Origin: Leifsonia shinshuensis
GTDB taxonomy: Bacteria > Actinomycetota > Actinomycetes > Actinomycetales > Microbacteriaceae
Reading direction: 5' to 3'
NCBI RefSeq assembly: GCF_013410375.1
Contig: NZ_JACCFL010000001.1
Coordinates: 2,480,001-2,544,000, forward strand
Length of the DNA: 64,000 bases
The notes below the pieces were generated by a model. That model saw only the letters and a program-made list of their open reading frames with translations, had not been told where the DNA came from and made no database searches. The position numbers and the translations under genes are program-made. This document shows positions 25,895 to 35,127 of the stretch, one piece after another. The number at the start of each line of letters is the position of its first letter. Position 1 is the first letter of the stretch.

Positions 25895-26647
25895 ATGCCG
25901 CCCGGCCCGTATCGCTGGTTCGTCGTCGCGGAGCTCGTCCTCGCGGCGGTGACGTTCGTCGCCCTCCTCTTCGTCGTCGCGCCGTACGGCGGCCGGCACG
26001 GGCGTCCCGGCTGGGGCCCCACCGTCCCGGCCCGCGTCGGCTGGGTCGTCATGGAGGCGCCCGCGAGCCTCGCCTTCCTCGGCTTCTACCTGCTCGGCGC
26101 GCACCGGGCGGACCTCGTGCCGCTGCTGTTCCTGCTGCTCGGGCAGGCGCATTACGTCCAGCGGGCGTTCGTGTACCCGCTGCTGATGCGCTCCGGCTCC
26201 CGGATGCCGGTGCTGGTGATGCTGCTGGCGATCCTCTTCAACCTGCTCAACGCCTGGGTCAACGCTCGGTGGATCTCCGAGTACGGCGACTATCCGGTGT
26301 CCTGGCTCGCGGACCCGCGGTTCTGGATCGGCGTGGTCGTGTTCGCGGCGGGGTACGCGCTCAACATCGGGTCCGACCGGATTCTGCGGCGACTGCGGCG
26401 GACCGGTGGCGGCTACCGCATCCCGCACGGCGGCGGGTTCCGGTTCGTCTCCAGCCCGAACTATCTCGGCGAGATCGTGGAGTGGACCGGCTGGGCCATC
26501 GCCACCTGGTCCCTCGCCGGTCTCGCTTTCGCGCTCTACACCGTCGCCAACCTCGCGCCGCGGGCGATGGCGAACCACCGCTGGTACCGGGAGACCTTCC
26601 CCGACTACCCGGCGTCCCGCCGCGCGCTGCTGCCGTTCGTGCTGTGA
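25895..26647 (+). CDS. Steroid 5-alpha-reductase-like integral membrane protein
   Basis: The 250-residue protein has about six membrane segments. Its C-terminal half matches the steroid 5-alpha-reductase C-terminal domain: GGYRIPHGGGFRFVSSPNYLGEIVEWTGWA, then ANHRWYRETFPDYP. Eukaryotic relatives reduce steroid double bonds with NADPH; bacterial members act on unknown lipid or isoprenoid substrates. No Shine-Dalgarno site is present, and a TAGACT -10 lies 7 nt before the ATG, so translation is probably leaderless. Confidence 0.87.
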   Translation: MPPGPYRWFVVAELVLAAVTFVALLFVVAPYGGRHGRPGWGPTVPARVGWVVMEAPASLAFLGFYLLGAHRADLVPLLFLLLGQAHYVQRAFVYPLLMRSGSRMPVLVMLLAILFNLLNAWVNARWISEYGDYPVSWLADPRFWIGVVVFAAGYALNIGSDRILRRLRRTGGGYRIPHGGGFRFVSSPNYLGEIVEWTGWAIATWSLAGLAFALYTVANLAPRAMANHRWYRETFPDYPASRRALLPFVL

Positions 26648-26714
26648 CATCCGAGGTGTGACACCGCGCTGTCGGCGGCCCGACCTACCCTGGCAGGGTG
26701 AAGGGCAGGGTGAG

Positions 26715-27782
26715 GTGACCGAGAACGTCGCCCAGTGGTGGGCGCGGCGGCAGTGGTCGAAGGGCCTCCCTGTGCCGTACGCGGTCGGCACCTACCGTAC
26801 CGACTGGCAGCGCTACCCGACGGTGGTGCGCCAGTTCCACCCCGAGCTCAACGCCGGGATCGTGCTCAGCCAGATCCCGCCCGCCGCCGACGTCTACGTG
26901 CAGTGGGAGTGCGACGCGGGCCACCGTTTCATCGCCACCCCGGAGGAGCAGCGCTCCCGGCCCGGCGGCACCCGGCGGCGCTCCGCCTGGTGCCCGTGGT
27001 GCAGCAAGGAGGCCGTCCCGCGCCGGGTGCGCACGCCGGAGCCCGACGCCGGGCTGCACGCCTGCGGCCACGCCCGCGACCTGCGCCGCATCGAGAACGA
27101 CCCGGACGACGACCGCTGCTACCTCTGCCGTCGCCTCGACCGGGCCGCCATGAGCCGGGAGGAGCTGATCGCGCTGGCCGCGCCCGGCTCGCGGGTCGCG
27201 CTGTCGCACGAGAACGGCACGGCGACGCGCTACTCGTGGCAGTGCCGGAACGGGCACCCGAGCTACTCCGCCACGGTCGAGCGCATCCTCGGCGGCCGCC
27301 GCTGCCCGGTCTGCCGGAACGCCCGCCGCGGCGCCGACCGGGTGCCGGTCGGGGAGGCATTCCTCAGCGAGCTCGCGCCGCGCCCGGCCTCGGCGGCGGA
27401 GCCGGAGCTGAAGCGCCGCCTCGCCGCCCGGCTCTCCCTCGACCTGTCCCTCAACGCCGTCCGCGTCGCGCGGCCCTTCTACAACCAGCTCGAAGTGTGG
27501 CCGGACATCGTCCTCCCCGAGCTGAAGGTGGCCGTCGAGTACGACACCATCGGCCGGCACGGCCTGGAGCATGTCGGGCCGAGGGAGGCGTCCGACCGGC
27601 GCAAGGACCGGCTGCTGCGCGCCGCCGGCTGGGAGGTGGTGCGCGTGCGCTGCACCCCGCTCGCTCCGCTCGGGCCGTACGACGTCACCGGGTCCGGCGT
27701 GACGGACGCCCTCGTCGACCGGGTGCTGGCGGCGCTGGGAGAGATCCGCGGCGAGCTGTTCGTCGCGGCGTACCTGCGCTGA
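26715..27782 (+). CDS. Zinc-ribbon/treble-clef protein with a Vsr-like endonuclease-fold C-terminus
   Basis: The 355-residue protein carries two treble-clef zinc modules, WECDAGHRF...CPWC (about 56-95) and WQCRNGHPSY...CPVC (about 175-202). A CGHARD...CYLC pair lies between them. The C-terminal 100 residues look like a PD-(D/E)XK/Vsr-type nuclease core: PDIVLPELKVAVEYD, then DRRKDRLLRAAGWEVVRVRC. It may bind and cut nucleic acid; target and role are unknown. No methyltransferase or restriction partner is adjacent. GTG at 26715 follows an AGGG-rich stretch. Confidence 0.8.
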   Translation: MTENVAQWWARRQWSKGLPVPYAVGTYRTDWQRYPTVVRQFHPELNAGIVLSQIPPAADVYVQWECDAGHRFIATPEEQRSRPGGTRRRSAWCPWCSKEAVPRRVRTPEPDAGLHACGHARDLRRIENDPDDDRCYLCRRLDRAAMSREELIALAAPGSRVALSHENGTATRYSWQCRNGHPSYSATVERILGGRRCPVCRNARRGADRVPVGEAFLSELAPRPASAAEPELKRRLAARLSLDLSLNAVRVARPFYNQLEVWPDIVLPELKVAVEYDTIGRHGLEHVGPREASDRRKDRLLRAAGWEVVRVRCTPLAPLGPYDVTGSGVTDALVDRVLAALGEIRGELFVAAYLR

Positions 27783-27906
27783 CATGCGCTGACGTGCGCC
27801 GCCGGGCCGACGCGACCGCCGTCGCCACCTCCCGCCCGAACCCCGCCCTCGGTAGCCTGTGCGGTGAGCCGCGCACCGGGCGCTGGCGCGAAGGGAGACC
27901 TCCACG

Positions 27907-28329
27907 ATGCCGTCGATCCTGAACCCGTACCTCAACTTCCGCACGCAGGCCCGCGCGGCGATGGACTTCTACCAGTCCGTCTTCGGCGGCACCCTCCAGC
28001 AGAGCACGTTCGCCGAGTTCGGGATGAGCCAGGACCCGGACGACGCCGACCTGATCATGCACTCGCAGCTCACCACCGACGCCGGCTTCACCCTGATGGC
28101 GGCCGACGTCCCCGCCCACATGGAGCTCCGGGAGGGCTCGCAGATCTCCGTCTCGCTGAGCGGCGACGACGAGGCGCAGCTCTCCGGCTACTACGAGAAG
28201 CTCGCCGACGGCGGCACGGTCATCGAGCCGCTCTCCAAGGCGCCCTGGGGCGACAGCTTCGGCATGCTGGTCGACCGGTTCGGCGTGCAGTGGCTGGTGA
28301 ACATCGCGGGCTCCGCGCCGTCGGCCTGA
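27907..28329 (+). CDS. VOC-family protein (PhnB-like)
   Basis: The 140-residue protein has the glyoxalase/VOC fold pattern of the PhnB subgroup: LNPYLNFRTQARAAMDFYQSVFGG at the start and WGDSFGMLVDRFGVQWLVNI at the end. Such proteins bind a small ligand or metal; the function of this one cannot be read. The ATG follows GGGAG. A TAGCCT upstream (27853-27858) could be its promoter. Confidence 0.88.
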   Translation: MPSILNPYLNFRTQARAAMDFYQSVFGGTLQQSTFAEFGMSQDPDDADLIMHSQLTTDAGFTLMAADVPAHMELREGSQISVSLSGDDEAQLSGYYEKLADGGTVIEPLSKAPWGDSFGMLVDRFGVQWLVNIAGSAPSA

Positions 28330-28426
28330 TCCGCCCTTCCGTCGCCGCCCGGCCATTCCCGGAGGACCGCGACCGGCGTTATGGTGCTCCCGGGTCGAGC
28401 CGGTCGATCCGGGAGGGGAAGACGTC

Positions 28427-29272
28427 ATGTGCCGTTGGCTCGCATACTCCGGGGAGGCGCTCAAACCCGCCGAACTGATCCTGGACGCGCAACACTCGCT
28501 GGTCGCGCAATCGCTGAACTCGCCGCTCGGCGCCGAGACGGTGAACGGCGACGGCTTCGGGTTCGGCTGGTACCCGGAGGGGACGAAGGCGGGCAGCACG
28601 CCCGCGCTATTCCACTCCACCGAGCCCGCGTGGAACGACGAGAACCTGCGCGAGCTCACCAACTCGATCCTCAGCCCGCTGTTCTTCGGGCACGTGCGCG
28701 CAGCGGGCGGGCCGCCGATCCAGCAGACCAACTGCCACCCGTTCCGCTACGAGAACTGGATGTTCATGCACAACGGGTTCCTCGACGGCTTCGCGAAGAT
28801 GAAGCGGGACCTGACCTTCTCCGTCGACGAGTCGCTGTATCCGCTCATCCACGGCACGACGGACTCCGAGGTGATGTTCTACCTGGCGCTCACCCTCGGC
28901 CTCCAGGACGACCCGATCGGCGCGATGACCAAGACCGTGCAGCGCATCGAGGAGGTGGGGGAGTCGAAGGGGATCCGCTTCCCGATGCAGGGGACGATCG
29001 CGCTCTCGGACGGCGCGACGCTGTGGGCGTTCCGCTACTCGACGTCGGGGCGCAGCCGCAGCCTCTACCACTCGGTGGCCATCCCGGAGCTGCGGGAGAT
29101 GTACCCGGACGCCGCGCGCCTCGAGGTCTTCGGCGACAAGGCGAAGGTCGTCGTCTCCGAGCCGCTCAACGACATCCCCGGCGCCTTCGTGGAGGTGGCG
29201 GAGTCCACCGTCGCCATCCTCACCGACGCCGGCTACCACCACGAGCCGTTCATGGCGCGCGCGGACGACTGA
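28427..29272 (+). CDS. Class II glutamine amidotransferase (EgtC-like)
   Basis: The 281-residue protein has the Ntn-hydrolase signature: a catalytic Cys at position 2 (MCRWLAYSG), GDGFGFGWYP, GHVRAA and MHNGFLDGF. It would release ammonia from glutamine or hydrolyse a gamma-glutamyl bond. EgtC, which acts in ergothioneine synthesis, is the nearest well-known group, but no egt genes are nearby, so the substrate is open. The ATG follows GGGAGGGGAAG. A terminator follows. Confidence 0.9.
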   Translation: MCRWLAYSGEALKPAELILDAQHSLVAQSLNSPLGAETVNGDGFGFGWYPEGTKAGSTPALFHSTEPAWNDENLRELTNSILSPLFFGHVRAAGGPPIQQTNCHPFRYENWMFMHNGFLDGFAKMKRDLTFSVDESLYPLIHGTTDSEVMFYLALTLGLQDDPIGAMTKTVQRIEEVGESKGIRFPMQGTIALSDGATLWAFRYSTSGRSRSLYHSVAIPELREMYPDAARLEVFGDKAKVVVSEPLNDIPGAFVEVAESTVAILTDAGYHHEPFMARADD

Positions 29273-29295
29273 CCGCGCGCGCTCCACGACGGCGG

Positions 29296-29327
29296 AGGCG
29301 GGGGCGACCATCCGGTCGCCCCCGCCT
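29296..29327. terminator. Bidirectional terminator hairpin
   Basis: A perfect 14-bp stem (29296-29309 with 29314-29327) has an ATCC loop. It lies between the convergent amidotransferase and DUF11 protein genes. It lacks a clear T tract but is well placed for both strands. Confidence 0.75.
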
Positions 29328-29358
29328 GCTTCACCCGCCGATCAGATCCGGCCGCAGG

Positions 29359-32300
29359 TCAGGCCCGGCGCCGTCTCAGGAAGCGGAACCCGAAGGCTGC
29401 GCCGCCGATCGCCAGCAGGATGCCGGCGAGCCAGGCGACCGTGCTGACGTCGAGCCCGGTGGAGGCCAGGCCGCCGAGCGCGGCCCGCGCGCTGGACGGA
29501 GCGGACGAGACCGGTCCACCGGCCGCGTCGCCGTGCGCGGTCGCGGTGTTGGTGACGGCGCTCGCCCTCCGATCGGCGTCGGTCAGCGAGTAGGTCGACG
29601 TGCACACGGTGACCTCACCGGGGGCGAGCGCCGTCTGCGGGCAGTCGATCGCCGGGAACGCCCCGGTCCCCGTGAAGTCGCCCTCGGCGATGGCGATGCC
29701 GTTGACCGTCACGTTCCCGGTGTTCGTCACCGCGAACCGGTAGTCGATCGTCGACCCGGTCACCGTCGCCGACTTCACCAGCCCGAGCGCGGGCGCGCTG
29801 TCGTGCGGCAGCGTGACCGTGGACGGCGCGCTGAGCACCGGCTCGCCTCCCGTGGGCGGCACTCCGCTCGCCGTGGCGGTGTTGCTGATGCCGCCGGCGT
29901 CCGCGTCCGCCTGCGTGACCGTGTAGGTCGCGGTGCAGGTCAGCTGTACACCCGGTGCGAGCGTGGTCGGGCCTCCCGAGCAGTCGGGGACCGGCGCCGC
30001 ACCGGAGCCGGTGAAGCCGGAGTCGCTCACCTGGAGGTCGTCCAGCGTCACGTTCCCGGTGTTCGTCACGACGAACGTGTACGTGATCGCCGCGCCGGCG
30101 ACGAAGGACGCCGCGTCGGACGGGGCGCCCGACTTCACGATCGTCAGGGCCGGGTCGGCCGGTGCGTCGACGCTGCTCCCGGCCGGCCCGAAGGTCAGCG
30201 GCACGCCCGGAGCGGACGGGATCGAGCCCTGCACGCTCGCCGTGTTGTCGAGGGTCCCCGCGTCCACGTCCGACTGGGTCGGGGTGTAGGTCGCCGTGCA
30301 GGTCACGGTGCTCCCGGGGGCGAGGACGATCGGCGCGGCGGGGCACTGCACGACCGGCGCGATGCCGGTGCCGGTGAAGGTGCCCTCGATCACCTCGACC
30401 TCGGACATGGTCACGTTGCCGGTGTTGGTCACCACGAAGCTGTAGGTCACCGTCTCACCCGCCCGGGTGATCGTGGCCGGGTCGGCGGTCTTCGTGATGG
30501 TCAGGTCCGGCGACGCGGTGGCGCTGAAGGTCGTGGAGGACGGCTCGGAGTCCACCGCCGCGCCTCCACCGATCGGCGTGCCGCTCGCGGTCGCCGTGTT
30601 GGTCACCGTTCCCGCGTCCACGTCGGCCTGGGTCGGCGTGTACGACGCCGTGCAGGTCACCGTCGCGCCCGGAGCGAGCGAGGCCGCGTCGGCCGGGCAG
30701 CTCGGAGCCGGAGTGCCGCCGCTGCCGGTGAAGTCGCCTTCCGCCACGGCGACGCCGGTCAGCGTCACGTTCCCGGTGTTCGTCACCAGGTAGGAGTAGC
30801 TGACGGGCTGTCCGGCCGCAGTGATCACGGTCGGGTCGACGGTCTTCTCCATCGTCAGCGCGGGCGCCGGGTCGGCCGTGATGTCGACCTCCGACGGGGG
30901 AGGGGTGATCGTCGTTCCGCCCGGCGTCTGGAGCGTCGCCACCGCGCTGTTGGTGATCCCGCCCTTGTCGATGTCGGCCTGGGTCGTGACATAGTCGGCC
31001 GTGCAGGTCACGGACTCGCCCGGCGCCAGGGAGGTGACCCCGGCCGGGCACACCGGGTCCAGGACGGCGTAGCCGCTGAACCGGGCCTCCACGACCTGCG
31101 GGCTCTGCAGCGTGACGTTGCCGGTGTTGGTGACGACGAAGCTGTAGGTGATCGTCTGGCCTGCGGCGGTCACGTTGCGGATCGACGCCGTCTTCTGCAG
31201 CGTGACCGCAGGGTCCGCCTGGATCGGCACCACGGTCTGCGAGTCGGCCGAGGTGACAGCGGTGCCGCCTCCCGTCGTGCCCGTCGCGGTCGCGTGGTTG
31301 TCGATGCCGCCGGCGTTCGCGTCCGCCAGGGTCACGGTGTACGTCGCCGTGCAGGTCACGGTCGCACCGGGCGCCAGCGACGCCGCGCCCGCCGGGCAGT
31401 TCGGCGACGGGGCCGGGCCGGATCCGGAGAACGAACCCTCCGCGATCCCGATCCCGTTCACGGTCGTGTCGCCGGTGTTGGTCACCGCGAACGAGTAGGT
31501 GATCGTGTCGCCCGCGGCGGTCGCGTGCAGCGGGCTCGCGGTCTTCACCAGGCTGAGCGCCGGGTTCTCCGCGACCGCGACCGTGGCCGTCGACGGCGCG
31601 CTCGTCACCGGTCCGCCCGCCGATGCCGGCGGTGTGCCGGTCGCCGTCGCGGTGTTGACGAGCTGGGACTGGTCGGCGTCGGCCTGCGTGAGCGTGTAGC
31701 TCGCGGTGCAGACCATCCGGGCGCCGGGGAGCATCGTCGCGGCCTCCGCGGGGCAGCTGACGGCGGGGGCCCCGCCGCTGCCCGAGAACGCCGTCTCGTC
31801 GACCGTGACGTCCTTCAGGGTCACGTTCCCGCTGTTGGTGACGGTGAACGCGTACTGCACGACGTCGCCCTGCGCGGCGACCGTGGACGGGGTCGCGGTC
31901 TTCTCGACGGTGATGGCCGGCGCCGGGTTGCCCGGAGCGCTGATGGTGTCCGGGGCGGAGCTCACGGCGGGCCCGGTCGGCGGGGTGCCGTGCGCGGTCG
32001 CCGTGTTCGTGACGTCGCCCTGGTCGATGTCGGCCTGCGTCAGCGTGTACGTGGCCGTGCAGGTCACCTGTCCGCCCGGCGGGATCGGCGCGCCGGCCGG
32101 GCAGACCGGGTTCACCGCGCCTCCGGTGCCGGTGAAGCCCTGCTCGTCGATGCCGACGTCCGTCAGGGTCACGTTGCCGGTGTTGGTGGCGACGAACGAG
32201 TAGGTCAGCTCCTGACCGACGACGAACGACGCAGCGTCATCGGGCGAGGCCGACTTCTCGAGCGCGATCGCGGGCGCCGCGGCCGAGGTCAGCGTGGCCG

Positions 32301-34062
32301 ACGAGGGGGCCGAGTCCACGGTGCCGCTCTCCGGGTCCGTGGCCGTCGCGTGCGCGGTGTTCGCCACCGATCCCGCGTCCACGTCCGCCTGGGTCACGGT
32401 GTACGTCGCGGTGCACACCGTGGAGGTGCCGGGCGCGAGCGAGGTCACCGGGCAGACCGGCGCCGGGACGGTCCCGCTCCCGGAGAAGGCGCTCTCCACG
32501 ATCGCCAGGGCGTGCACGTCCACGTTGCCCGTGTTGGTCACGGTGTAGTCGTAGGTCGCGGTCGTCCCGGCCGTCGCGGCGCTCGCCGGGCTGACCGTCT
32601 TGGCGAGCGTCAGCCGCGCGTCCGCCGCCTCGAGGGTCGTGGTCGTCGCGGAGGTGTTGGAGCGGATGACGGTCGTGCCGCCGAGCAGGGTGCCCTGCGC
32701 CGTGGCCACGTTGGTGAAGGCGCCGGAGGCCACGTCGGCGGCGGTGATCGTGTACAGCGAGTCCGCCGTGCAGCGCGTCGAGTCTCCGGGCGCGAGCGTG
32801 GTGACCGGGCAGGTCACCGCTCCGACCGACGGGTCGTTCACCGTGACGCCTTCGACCGGCACCTGGCCGGTGTTCGTGACCGTGAACGAGTAGGGGATGG
32901 TGTCGCCCGCGTCGCGGACGCCATTGCCGTTGACGTCGTTCACCGGTCCCGCCTCCTTCTGAAGCAGGAGGTTCCCGGAGAGCGCGGTGTTGGTGATCGT
33001 GCAGTTCACGAGGTCGCCGATCGCGAGCGCGACGTCCGCGGACGGACCCGCCGCCCCGGACGGCAGGGTGGGATCGGCGGAGCCGTTCCTGGTGCACGAC
33101 CAGGATTGCGCGTACGCGCCGATCGGCGTGGTGCCGGTCGCGGTCTCCGCGAGCGTGAACGGCGAGGTCGTCGCAGCGCCGATGGTCTCGACCTCGCCGG
33201 TGGTCGCGGTCGTCGCGGTCCCGGTGTTCGCACTGGCGAGCTGGATGCCGCCCGGGGCGGTGACGCTGAGGCCGAAGGAGTCGGACGGGCTCACCCGACT
33301 GGCGACCGTCTTGGACAGGACGACCTTCGACAGCAGGATGCCGAAAGCGACGCCCTGACGCCGGTTCGTGTTCAGGTCGATCGACACAGCGCTCGGCGCG
33401 TCGGCCGCGAGTATCGCCGTGCCGGTCCGGGTGGCACTCTGATTGCTGGAGCAGGTCACCGTGTTCGTGCCGATCCCGGTGAACCCCGCCTCGCAGGCGT
33501 TGCCGAGCGGTGCGATCTGACGTAGCGGCGCAGTGGCGGTGAATCGCAGCGACTCGTTGATGTCAGTGGACTCGGCGTCCGCCATGACGATCGAGAACGC
33601 GTCGACGGGGTTGCCGTCGGCGTCCGTGACGCTGATGCCGGTCATCGACAGGGTCGAGTTACCGCCGGTCGTGCCCGCCTGATAGAACGCAGGCAGGCCG
33701 GCTACGCCCCGGTAGCCGCCGTTGTTGCGGCCGAGGTACGCGCTCGCGTAGGTCGGGAACGCAGCGGGAACCACAGCACGCCCGAGGGCGGTCACCGTGT
33801 ACTGCAGCGTGTAGCCGCCCGGCAGAGCGACCTTCATCTGCTGGCCGCCGGGACTGGAAGCCGCCGCTTGGTCGTAGCCGTTCTGGTCGAGCCAGCAGAG
33901 GGTTCGCGCGTACGTCCCGGTGCCGGGGTCGGCATAGGCGCACTGCTGGTTCGTGGGCGCCGCCGCCGCGACCTGCGCCGCGACGATGACCCCGGCCACC
34001 GCCAGCAGGGCGCTGACGAGCGCCGCCACCGCCTTGGAACGTCTGCGTGTGAAGAACTTCAT
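29359..34062 (-). CDS. Giant sortase-anchored surface protein with ten DUF11 repeats
   Basis: The 1567-residue protein has a signal peptide (KFFTRRRSKA, a hydrophobic core, then AAAAP at about residue 36). A unique N-terminal region of about 330 residues has cysteines. Ten Ig-like DUF11 repeats of about 115 residues follow, each with a (Y)xFxVTNTGNVT strand and CxxxxxxLAPG...CTATYTxTQAD. The end is a classic anchor: LASTG, one membrane helix and RRRR. LAxTG is recognised by class E sortases in actinobacteria, so it should be bound to the cell wall as a stalk or adhesin. No sortase gene is in the window. The ligand is unknown. Confidence 0.92.
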   Translation of the reverse strand: MKFFTRRRSKAVAALVSALLAVAGVIVAAQVAAAAPTNQQCAYADPGTGTYARTLCWLDQNGYDQAAASSPGGQQMKVALPGGYTLQYTVTALGRAVVPAAFPTYASAYLGRNNGGYRGVAGLPAFYQAGTTGGNSTLSMTGISVTDADGNPVDAFSIVMADAESTDINESLRFTATAPLRQIAPLGNACEAGFTGIGTNTVTCSSNQSATRTGTAILAADAPSAVSIDLNTNRRQGVAFGILLSKVVLSKTVASRVSPSDSFGLSVTAPGGIQLASANTGTATTATTGEVETIGAATTSPFTLAETATGTTPIGAYAQSWSCTRNGSADPTLPSGAAGPSADVALAIGDLVNCTITNTALSGNLLLQKEAGPVNDVNGNGVRDAGDTIPYSFTVTNTGQVPVEGVTVNDPSVGAVTCPVTTLAPGDSTRCTADSLYTITAADVASGAFTNVATAQGTLLGGTTVIRSNTSATTTTLEAADARLTLAKTVSPASAATAGTTATYDYTVTNTGNVDVHALAIVESAFSGSGTVPAPVCPVTSLAPGTSTVCTATYTVTQADVDAGSVANTAHATATDPESGTVDSAPSSATLTSAAAPAIALEKSASPDDAASFVVGQELTYSFVATNTGNVTLTDVGIDEQGFTGTGGAVNPVCPAGAPIPPGGQVTCTATYTLTQADIDQGDVTNTATAHGTPPTGPAVSSAPDTISAPGNPAPAITVEKTATPSTVAAQGDVVQYAFTVTNSGNVTLKDVTVDETAFSGSGGAPAVSCPAEAATMLPGARMVCTASYTLTQADADQSQLVNTATATGTPPASAGGPVTSAPSTATVAVAENPALSLVKTASPLHATAAGDTITYSFAVTNTGDTTVNGIGIAEGSFSGSGPAPSPNCPAGAASLAPGATVTCTATYTVTLADANAGGIDNHATATGTTGGGTAVTSADSQTVVPIQADPAVTLQKTASIRNVTAAGQTITYSFVVTNTGNVTLQSPQVVEARFSGYAVLDPVCPAGVTSLAPGESVTCTADYVTTQADIDKGGITNSAVATLQTPGGTTITPPPSEVDITADPAPALTMEKTVDPTVITAAGQPVSYSYLVTNTGNVTLTGVAVAEGDFTGSGGTPAPSCPADAASLAPGATVTCTASYTPTQADVDAGTVTNTATASGTPIGGGAAVDSEPSSTTFSATASPDLTITKTADPATITRAGETVTYSFVVTNTGNVTMSEVEVIEGTFTGTGIAPVVQCPAAPIVLAPGSTVTCTATYTPTQSDVDAGTLDNTASVQGSIPSAPGVPLTFGPAGSSVDAPADPALTIVKSGAPSDAASFVAGAAITYTFVVTNTGNVTLDDLQVSDSGFTGSGAAPVPDCSGGPTTLAPGVQLTCTATYTVTQADADAGGISNTATASGVPPTGGEPVLSAPSTVTLPHDSAPALGLVKSATVTGSTIDYRFAVTNTGNVTVNGIAIAEGDFTGTGAFPAIDCPQTALAPGEVTVCTSTYSLTDADRRASAVTNTATAHGDAAGGPVSSAPSSARAALGGLASTGLDVSTVAWLAGILLAIGGAAFGFRFLRRRRA

Positions 34063-34171
34063 CGATACCCTCCGCCGTCGGTGAGAAGTCGGTCGAAGCT
34101 ATCCACCGCGGTTCCGGCGCCGACTCCGCCTGTCGCGTCTTTCCGCGGCGCTCCGCGCCTCCTTCCGCTCA

Positions 34172-34189
34172 GTGAAAGCGGGGTTTCAC
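34172..34189. promoter_or_regulatory. Inverted repeat GTGAAA-N6-TTTCAC
   Basis: Perfect 6-6-6 inverted repeat in the divergent region between the DUF11 surface protein and the ArsR operon. It is a candidate operator for the surface protein gene. Confidence 0.45.
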
Positions 34190-34214
34190 AATCCTCTTCA
34201 CCCGACGCATATGC

Positions 34215-34226
34215 ACCCATATGGGT
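34215..34226. promoter_or_regulatory. Operator palindrome of the first ArsR cassette
   Basis: ACCCATATGGGT is a perfect 12-bp palindrome ending 1 bp before the TATGAT -10 (34228-34233), which ends 7 nt before the ArsR ATG at 34241. This fits self-repression of a leaderless operon. Confidence 0.6.
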
Positions 34227-34227
34227 A

Positions 34228-34233
34228 TATGAT
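34228..34233 (+). promoter_or_regulatory. -10 hexamer TATGAT, leaderless
   Basis: The 7-nt spacing to the ATG at 34241 decides that start over earlier in-frame codons. Confidence 0.5.
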
Positions 34234-34240
34234 CGGTCGC

Positions 34241-34642
34241 ATGGCACGGGCAGCGACGACGTCGGACGTCTTCAACGCGATCGCCGAGCCGCGCCGCCGG
34301 GACATCCTGATGCTGCTGCGGTCCGGCGATCGGCCGGTCAACGAGGTCGCCCAGGCGCTCGGGATCCCGCAACCCGGCGCGTCCAAGCACCTCCGGGTGC
34401 TCCGCGAAGTCGGGCTCGTGCAGGACCGCCGGGCGGGCAAGCAGCGCGTCTACGGCCTCGACGCGAGCGGGCTGCGGACGGTCCACGAGTGGACGGGCGG
34501 GTTCGAGCGGTTCTGGAACGAGAGCTTCGAGCGCCTGGACGCCTACCTGCAGAAGTTGAAGGCCGAACGGGCCGCCGGCGACGAGCCGGGCATCGATGAC
34601 GGAGCAGGGCCGAGCGGGCAGGAGAGCGGCGGATGGCGATGA
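34241..34642 (+). CDS. ArsR-family regulator (cassette 1)
   Basis: The 133-residue protein is a winged-helix ArsR protein: VFNAIAEPRRRDILMLL, then VAQALGIPQPGASKHLRVLREVGLV. It has no cysteine metal site, so it belongs to the non-metal ArsR group that accompanies SRPBCC (AHSA1) genes. The start at 34241 is supported by a -10 hexamer 7 nt upstream. Its end overlaps the SRPBCC gene by 10 nt. It probably represses this four-gene operon. Confidence 0.9.
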   Translation: MARAATTSDVFNAIAEPRRRDILMLLRSGDRPVNEVAQALGIPQPGASKHLRVLREVGLVQDRRAGKQRVYGLDASGLRTVHEWTGGFERFWNESFERLDAYLQKLKAERAAGDEPGIDDGAGPSGQESGGWR

Positions 34643-35127
34643 CGGAGCCCGAAGAGGACGCGGCCGACCGCGCGATCGTCGTGTCGCGCGTGGTGGACGC
34701 TCCGCGCGAACTCGCGTTCGAGGCGTTCACCGAGGTCAGGCACCTGTCCCGCTGGTGGGGTCCGGAGGGGTTCACCACCACGACCCGGTCGTTCGAGTTC
34801 CGGGTCGGCGGGGAGTGGGCGTTCTCGATGCGCGGCCCGGACGGCACGGTGCATTCCGAGTGGATCACCTGGACGGCCATCGTGCCGCCGGAGCGGATCG
34901 AGCTGCGGCACGGGGAGCGGCGCGACGACCCGGACACGTTCGAGTCCGTCCTGACTTTCACGCCGGAGGGCGAGGGGACGCGCGTCGAGTTGCGGACGGT
35001 GTTCCCGACGATCGCGCTGCGCGATCAGGCGATCGAGCGGTCGCACGCCGTCGAGGGCGGCAGGCAGACCCTGGCCAAGCTGGCCGGGTACGTGGAGACG
35101 ATCATGCGAGATGAGAGGGAGGCCTGA
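34633..35127 (+). CDS. SRPBCC/AHSA1-domain protein (cassette 1)
   Basis: The 164-residue protein has the START-like AHSA1 pattern: VDAPRELAFEAFTEVRHLSRWWGPEGFTTT, FRVGGEWAFSM and a C-terminal helix with GGRQTLAKLAGYV. Such proteins form a hydrophobic ligand pocket; the ligand is unknown. AGGAGA lies 8 nt before the ATG at 34633; ATG at 34639 would give an ATGA overlap instead. Its stop overlaps the next start as TGATG. Confidence 0.9.
   Translation: MAMTEPEEDAADRAIVVSRVVDAPRELAFEAFTEVRHLSRWWGPEGFTTTTRSFEFRVGGEWAFSMRGPDGTVHSEWITWTAIVPPERIELRHGERRDDPDTFESVLTFTPEGEGTRVELRTVFPTIALRDQAIERSHAVEGGRQTLAKLAGYVETIMRDEREA

Noticed and set aside
28381..33525. 1714-codon open frame opposite the DUF11 protein and across the amidotransferase
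   Set aside because: Its composition is Arg/Gly/Val-rich without motifs, and it covers two well-formed genes in other frames, so it is a codon-bias artefact.
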